Assembly: GCA_032334235.1 (NCBI GenBank)
Contig: JAVSGI010000006.1
Span: 1-64,000 of the forward strand
DNA: 64,000 nucleotides
Direction: 5' to 3'
Source of the DNA: Paracoccaceae bacterium Fryx2
GTDB taxonomy: Bacteria > Pseudomonadota > Alphaproteobacteria > Rhodobacterales > Rhodobacteraceae
Under the pieces are notes generated by a model. That model had not been told where the DNA came from and searched no databases. It worked only from the letters and a program-made list of their open reading frames with translations. This document shows, piece by piece, positions 61,328 through 64,000 of the stretch. Every line of letters begins with the position of its first letter. The first letter of the stretch is position 1. The position numbers and the translations under genes are program-made.

Positions 61328-62379
61328 GTTTCCGCTTCTGGCGCCGCATCCGTCTGGCCCCCGGGGTCACGCTGAACCTGTCGAAATCAATGGCATCGCT
61401 GTCGCTGGGCCCGCGCGGCGCGAAATACACTATCAGCCCAAACGGAAACCGCATGACGGCAGGATTGACCGGGACCGGGCTTTTCTACACCGTCCATGAC
61501 AGTAAGCGTGCTGAGCGAGGCGAGGCCGCACCTGCGCCAGCTGTGCCGCAGCGCGACCGGTTGAAGCTTGGCTTCTTTCAACGTCTGATGACGCCAGTAG
61601 TGGAGCGGAGATTCATTGATGGCATCCGCGCGCTCAATGATGGTGATCAGGACGCGGCACTGACCGCTCTGGAAGAAGCAGGCGACCTGCCCGATGCTGC
61701 CTGGATGGCTGGAATGATCCGGCTCCGCCGCGAGGAGTTCGACCGAGCAGAGGCGCATTTCCAGCATGCACTGGGCATGGTCAATGATCTGGGCACGTTA
61801 TTCGCCAAATACGAGATCGCCGCGCAGGCCAGCTTGCCAATCACGAAGGATATCTTCGCGCATGTATTCCCGCGCGAGCGCGGCACGCGATTGGCACTTG
61901 TGGAGATTGCGCAACTGGCGGACCGGTCGCGTGATGCCATGGCGCATCTGGAACGGCTTATGGAACTGGACCCGACAGACCCCGTGGTGTTGGTGTCTTT
62001 TGCTGAACTGGCACTCGACACACCTGATGACCGCGCATTGATGGAGAGGGTGGTGCGCGCCACGGTGAATGTCGAAAACGAGACCCCGGTCGACACAGCG
62101 ATCCTGCTTTATCGCGGCAAGGCGCTGGCCAAGTTGGGCCTGCCCGATGCAGCGATCGATGTGCTGACCTTGGCAAATCGCCGCCATAAGGACCGCCCCG
62201 AGGTATTAATGCGGCAGATCCGCTATGATCGCGCGGTTCTCTATGACCAAGTAGGCCGCAAGGCACAGGCAAGGCGCGAGTTCGAACGTCTATATGCCGC
62301 TGACCCGAACTATGAGGATGTGGCAGAGCGGCTGGGTTTTGCAGCAACTACTGCGACATTTAGTGGAGATCGGATATAA
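61324..62379 (+). CDS. DUF4236-TPR protein coupled to brxL
   Basis: Codes for 351 residues. Residues 1-57 form a DUF4236 domain (FRFWRRIRLAPGVTLNLSKS, then MASLSLGPRGAKYTISPNGN). From about residue 95 a series of helical repeats looks like tetratricopeptide repeats (RALNDGDQDAALTALEEAGD, RREEFDRAEAHFQHALGMV, AQARREFERLYAADPNYEDV). It starts within the brxL stop, so it is translated with the BREX operon. No enzyme motif is present. A scaffold or regulator for the BREX-GmrSD block is the obvious guess, but no function is established. Confidence 0.8.
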   Translation: MSFRFWRRIRLAPGVTLNLSKSMASLSLGPRGAKYTISPNGNRMTAGLTGTGLFYTVHDSKRAERGEAAPAPAVPQRDRLKLGFFQRLMTPVVERRFIDGIRALNDGDQDAALTALEEAGDLPDAAWMAGMIRLRREEFDRAEAHFQHALGMVNDLGTLFAKYEIAAQASLPITKDIFAHVFPRERGTRLALVEIAQLADRSRDAMAHLERLMELDPTDPVVLVSFAELALDTPDDRALMERVVRATVNVENETPVDTAILLYRGKALAKLGLPDAAIDVLTLANRRHKDRPEVLMRQIRYDRAVLYDQVGRKAQARREFERLYAADPNYEDVAERLGFAATTATFSGDRI

Positions 62380-62425
62380 GGCACCGCAAACCTGTGGCCA
62401 CAACGATTTTGGGAGACTTGGAAAG

Positions 62426-64000
62426 ATGAAAGCCAGCGAAGCAAATATGCTCGAGTTCCTGAAGCGCTCGCCCCAGTTTGTCATTCCAATCTATCAGCGA
62501 ACCTACAGCTGGACCGAACGCGAATGTCAGCAGCTCTGGGACGACATCATGCGCGCGGGACAACGGTCTGATGTCCTCGCTCATTTCGTGGGGTCGATCG
62601 TCTATGTGCAGGCTGGGCTTTATCAGATTATCAACCAATCACCGCTTCTGGTCATCGATGGGCAACAACGACTGACCTCGGTCATGCTCATTCTCGAGGC
62701 GCTGGCGCGGGCGCTGGGCGATGAAGAGCCGGTAGACGGGTTCTCGAGCGAAAAGGTACGCAGTTACTTCCTGCTCAACCCGCTTGAGAAGGGGGACCGG
62801 CGCTACAAGCTCCTTCTGACCCAAGGTGACCGCGCGACCCTGCTGGCCATCATGCAGCAAAAACCTATGCCCGATGATGGGTCCATGCGGGTGATGCAGA
62901 ACTTTGCTTTCTTTGAAACCCGGATCGCGGGAATGAATGGAGATCTGAAAGCGCTCTGCGAGGGGCTGGCCAAGCTGATGGTCGTGGACATTTCACTGAC
63001 CCGCGATCAGGACAACCCGCAGCTTATTTTCGAGAGCATGAACTCTACAGGCCGTGAACTGAGCCAGGCGGACCTGATCCGCAATTTCGTTCTGATGGGG
63101 TTGGAGCCGGACCATCAAAGCCAGATATATGGGGACCACTGGCACCCAATGGAGGTCAGCTTTCCCCAAGACGGTTATGGCGCGCACTTTGACGCCTTCA
63201 TGCGGCATTACCTGACCTTGCGGACTGGCGAGATTCCGAACCTGCGCGACGTCTATACCGCGTTCAAGGACTATGCTCGTGAACCCATAGTGGCGACGGC
63301 AGGAGTGGATGCACTTGTCGAGGATATTCATGCCTTTGCCCGGCATTACAGTCGTATGGCGCTGGGGAAAGAACCTGACCCAGACCTCGCCGTTGCATTC
63401 CGGGATCTGCGAGAGCTGAAGGTCGAAGTTGCCTTTCCGTTCCTGCTCGAACTGTATCACGACTTTGTAGCAGGCCTATTGCCAAAGCCTGATTTTCTGC
63501 GTGCCGTTCGCCTGATCGAAGCCTACGTTTTTCGACGCGCCATCTGCGCCATTCCCACGAACTCATTGAACAAGACCTTCGCAACCTTTGGCCGAGTATT
63601 GCGGAAGGACCGCTATCTGGAGAGCATCGAAGCGCACTTCATGACCATGCCCTCGTATCGACGCTTTCCCGATGACGAAGAGTTCCGCCGCGGCATGGCC
63701 CTTCGCGATCTCTACAATTTCCGTAGCCGGTCCTACTGGTTGCGCCGTCTCGAAAACTTTGATCGCAAAGAGCGCGTTGCTGTCGATGAGTACACGATCG
63801 AGCATATCATGCCGCAGAACGAGAACCTATCGTCTGCTTGGCGCAATGCGCTCGGGCCGGACTGGAAAAGGGTGCAGGAAACCTTGCTGCATACGGTCGG
63901 GAACCTTACGCTCACAGGCTATAACGCCGAATATAGTGATCGACCGTTTCCCGAAAAGCGGGACATGCATGGCGGATTCCGAGAAAGTCCCTTGCGCCTA
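62426..64000 (+). CDS. GmrSD-like (BrxU-like) type IV restriction enzyme, partial
   Basis: Shows 525 codons open to the window edge, starting MKASEANMLEFLKRSPQFVI. AGACTTGGAA precedes the start. The DUF262 (GmrS-like) N-terminal domain has PQFVIPIYQRTYSWTERECQ near 15-35 and LLVIDGQQRLTSVMLILEAL near 77, the ParB-like nucleotide-binding motif. The DUF1524 (GmrD-like HNH) part has EHIMPQNENLSSAW near 459 and LLHTVGNLTLTGYNAEY near 495. Fused GmrSD proteins cut glucosylated or otherwise modified cytosine DNA. BrxU is such an enzyme in a BREX locus. Its C-terminus is outside the window. Confidence 0.9.
   Translation, partial: MKASEANMLEFLKRSPQFVIPIYQRTYSWTERECQQLWDDIMRAGQRSDVLAHFVGSIVYVQAGLYQIINQSPLLVIDGQQRLTSVMLILEALARALGDEEPVDGFSSEKVRSYFLLNPLEKGDRRYKLLLTQGDRATLLAIMQQKPMPDDGSMRVMQNFAFFETRIAGMNGDLKALCEGLAKLMVVDISLTRDQDNPQLIFESMNSTGRELSQADLIRNFVLMGLEPDHQSQIYGDHWHPMEVSFPQDGYGAHFDAFMRHYLTLRTGEIPNLRDVYTAFKDYAREPIVATAGVDALVEDIHAFARHYSRMALGKEPDPDLAVAFRDLRELKVEVAFPFLLELYHDFVAGLLPKPDFLRAVRLIEAYVFRRAICAIPTNSLNKTFATFGRVLRKDRYLESIEAHFMTMPSYRRFPDDEEFRRGMALRDLYNFRSRSYWLRRLENFDRKERVAVDEYTIEHIMPQNENLSSAWRNALGPDWKRVQETLLHTVGNLTLTGYNAEYSDRPFPEKRDMHGGFRESPLRL

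Overview
The window looks like chromosome of an alphaproteobacterium, most likely a member of the Rhodobacterales. The evidence is high GC, the phage gene families present, and a GAAC-N7-GAAC (GTTC-N7-GTTC type) SOS box in front of umuDC. No ribosomal or core-metabolism gene is present to narrow this further. Two large blocks meet near position 38,850: a mosaic, partly decayed prophage on the left and a helicase/nuclease plus BREX defence block on the right.

Positions 1-13,900 (minus strand) carry a lambda-like siphovirus morphogenesis operon. In transcription order it encodes small and large terminase, gpW-like joining protein, portal, S49 protease with a nested scaffold, decoration protein, major capsid, head-tail and tail-completion proteins, major tail protein, tail chaperone with a programmed -1 frameshift site, tape measure, and distal tail proteins running off the left edge. 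At least four of these genes carry single-base frame breaks. Positions 13,900-19,700 hold small phage accessory genes and two tandem ParB-DNA methyltransferase fusions. Positions 19,700-32,900 are a patchwork: a repeat array, a umuC remnant, an orphan gene, an IS5 remnant, a type II restriction-modification pair, two copies of a phage gene pair (unknown protein plus C5-cytosine methyltransferase), a GGGTCCGGGT array, a VapE-like fragment, an IS66 remnant, an SOS-controlled umuDC, and a replication initiator with lambda-O-style iterons inside its coding sequence.

Positions 32,900-38,852 are the prophage right end. They hold an excisionase-like gene, a repeat-rich divergent control region, a tyrosine integrase, a hypothetical gene, a WYL regulator, and a retron. 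The retron has a reverse transcriptase fused to a TOPRIM domain (Ec67/Eco2-like) and an upstream msr-msd whose flanking repeats can be seen. A tRNA-Met 3' fragment at 38,805-38,852 is the probable attachment site, and 10-bp-phased CGAATGTNG repeats lie near both the integrase gene and this site. The retron is therefore cargo between int and att.

Positions 39,449-47,407 carry a SNF2 helicase with a SWIM zinc-finger partner, a RecD2 helicase coupled to a secreted-type thermonuclease, and an exonuclease I homologue. From 47,485 to the right edge is a complete type 1 BREX operon: WYL regulator, brxA, brxB, brxC, pglX, pglZ and brxL. It is followed by a translationally coupled DUF4236-TPR protein and a GmrSD-like (BrxU-like) type IV restriction gene cut by the window end. 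BREX blocks and marks unmodified phage DNA, while the GmrSD-like enzyme would be expected to attack modified phage DNA, so the two are complementary. The retron and the prophage methyltransferases add further layers.
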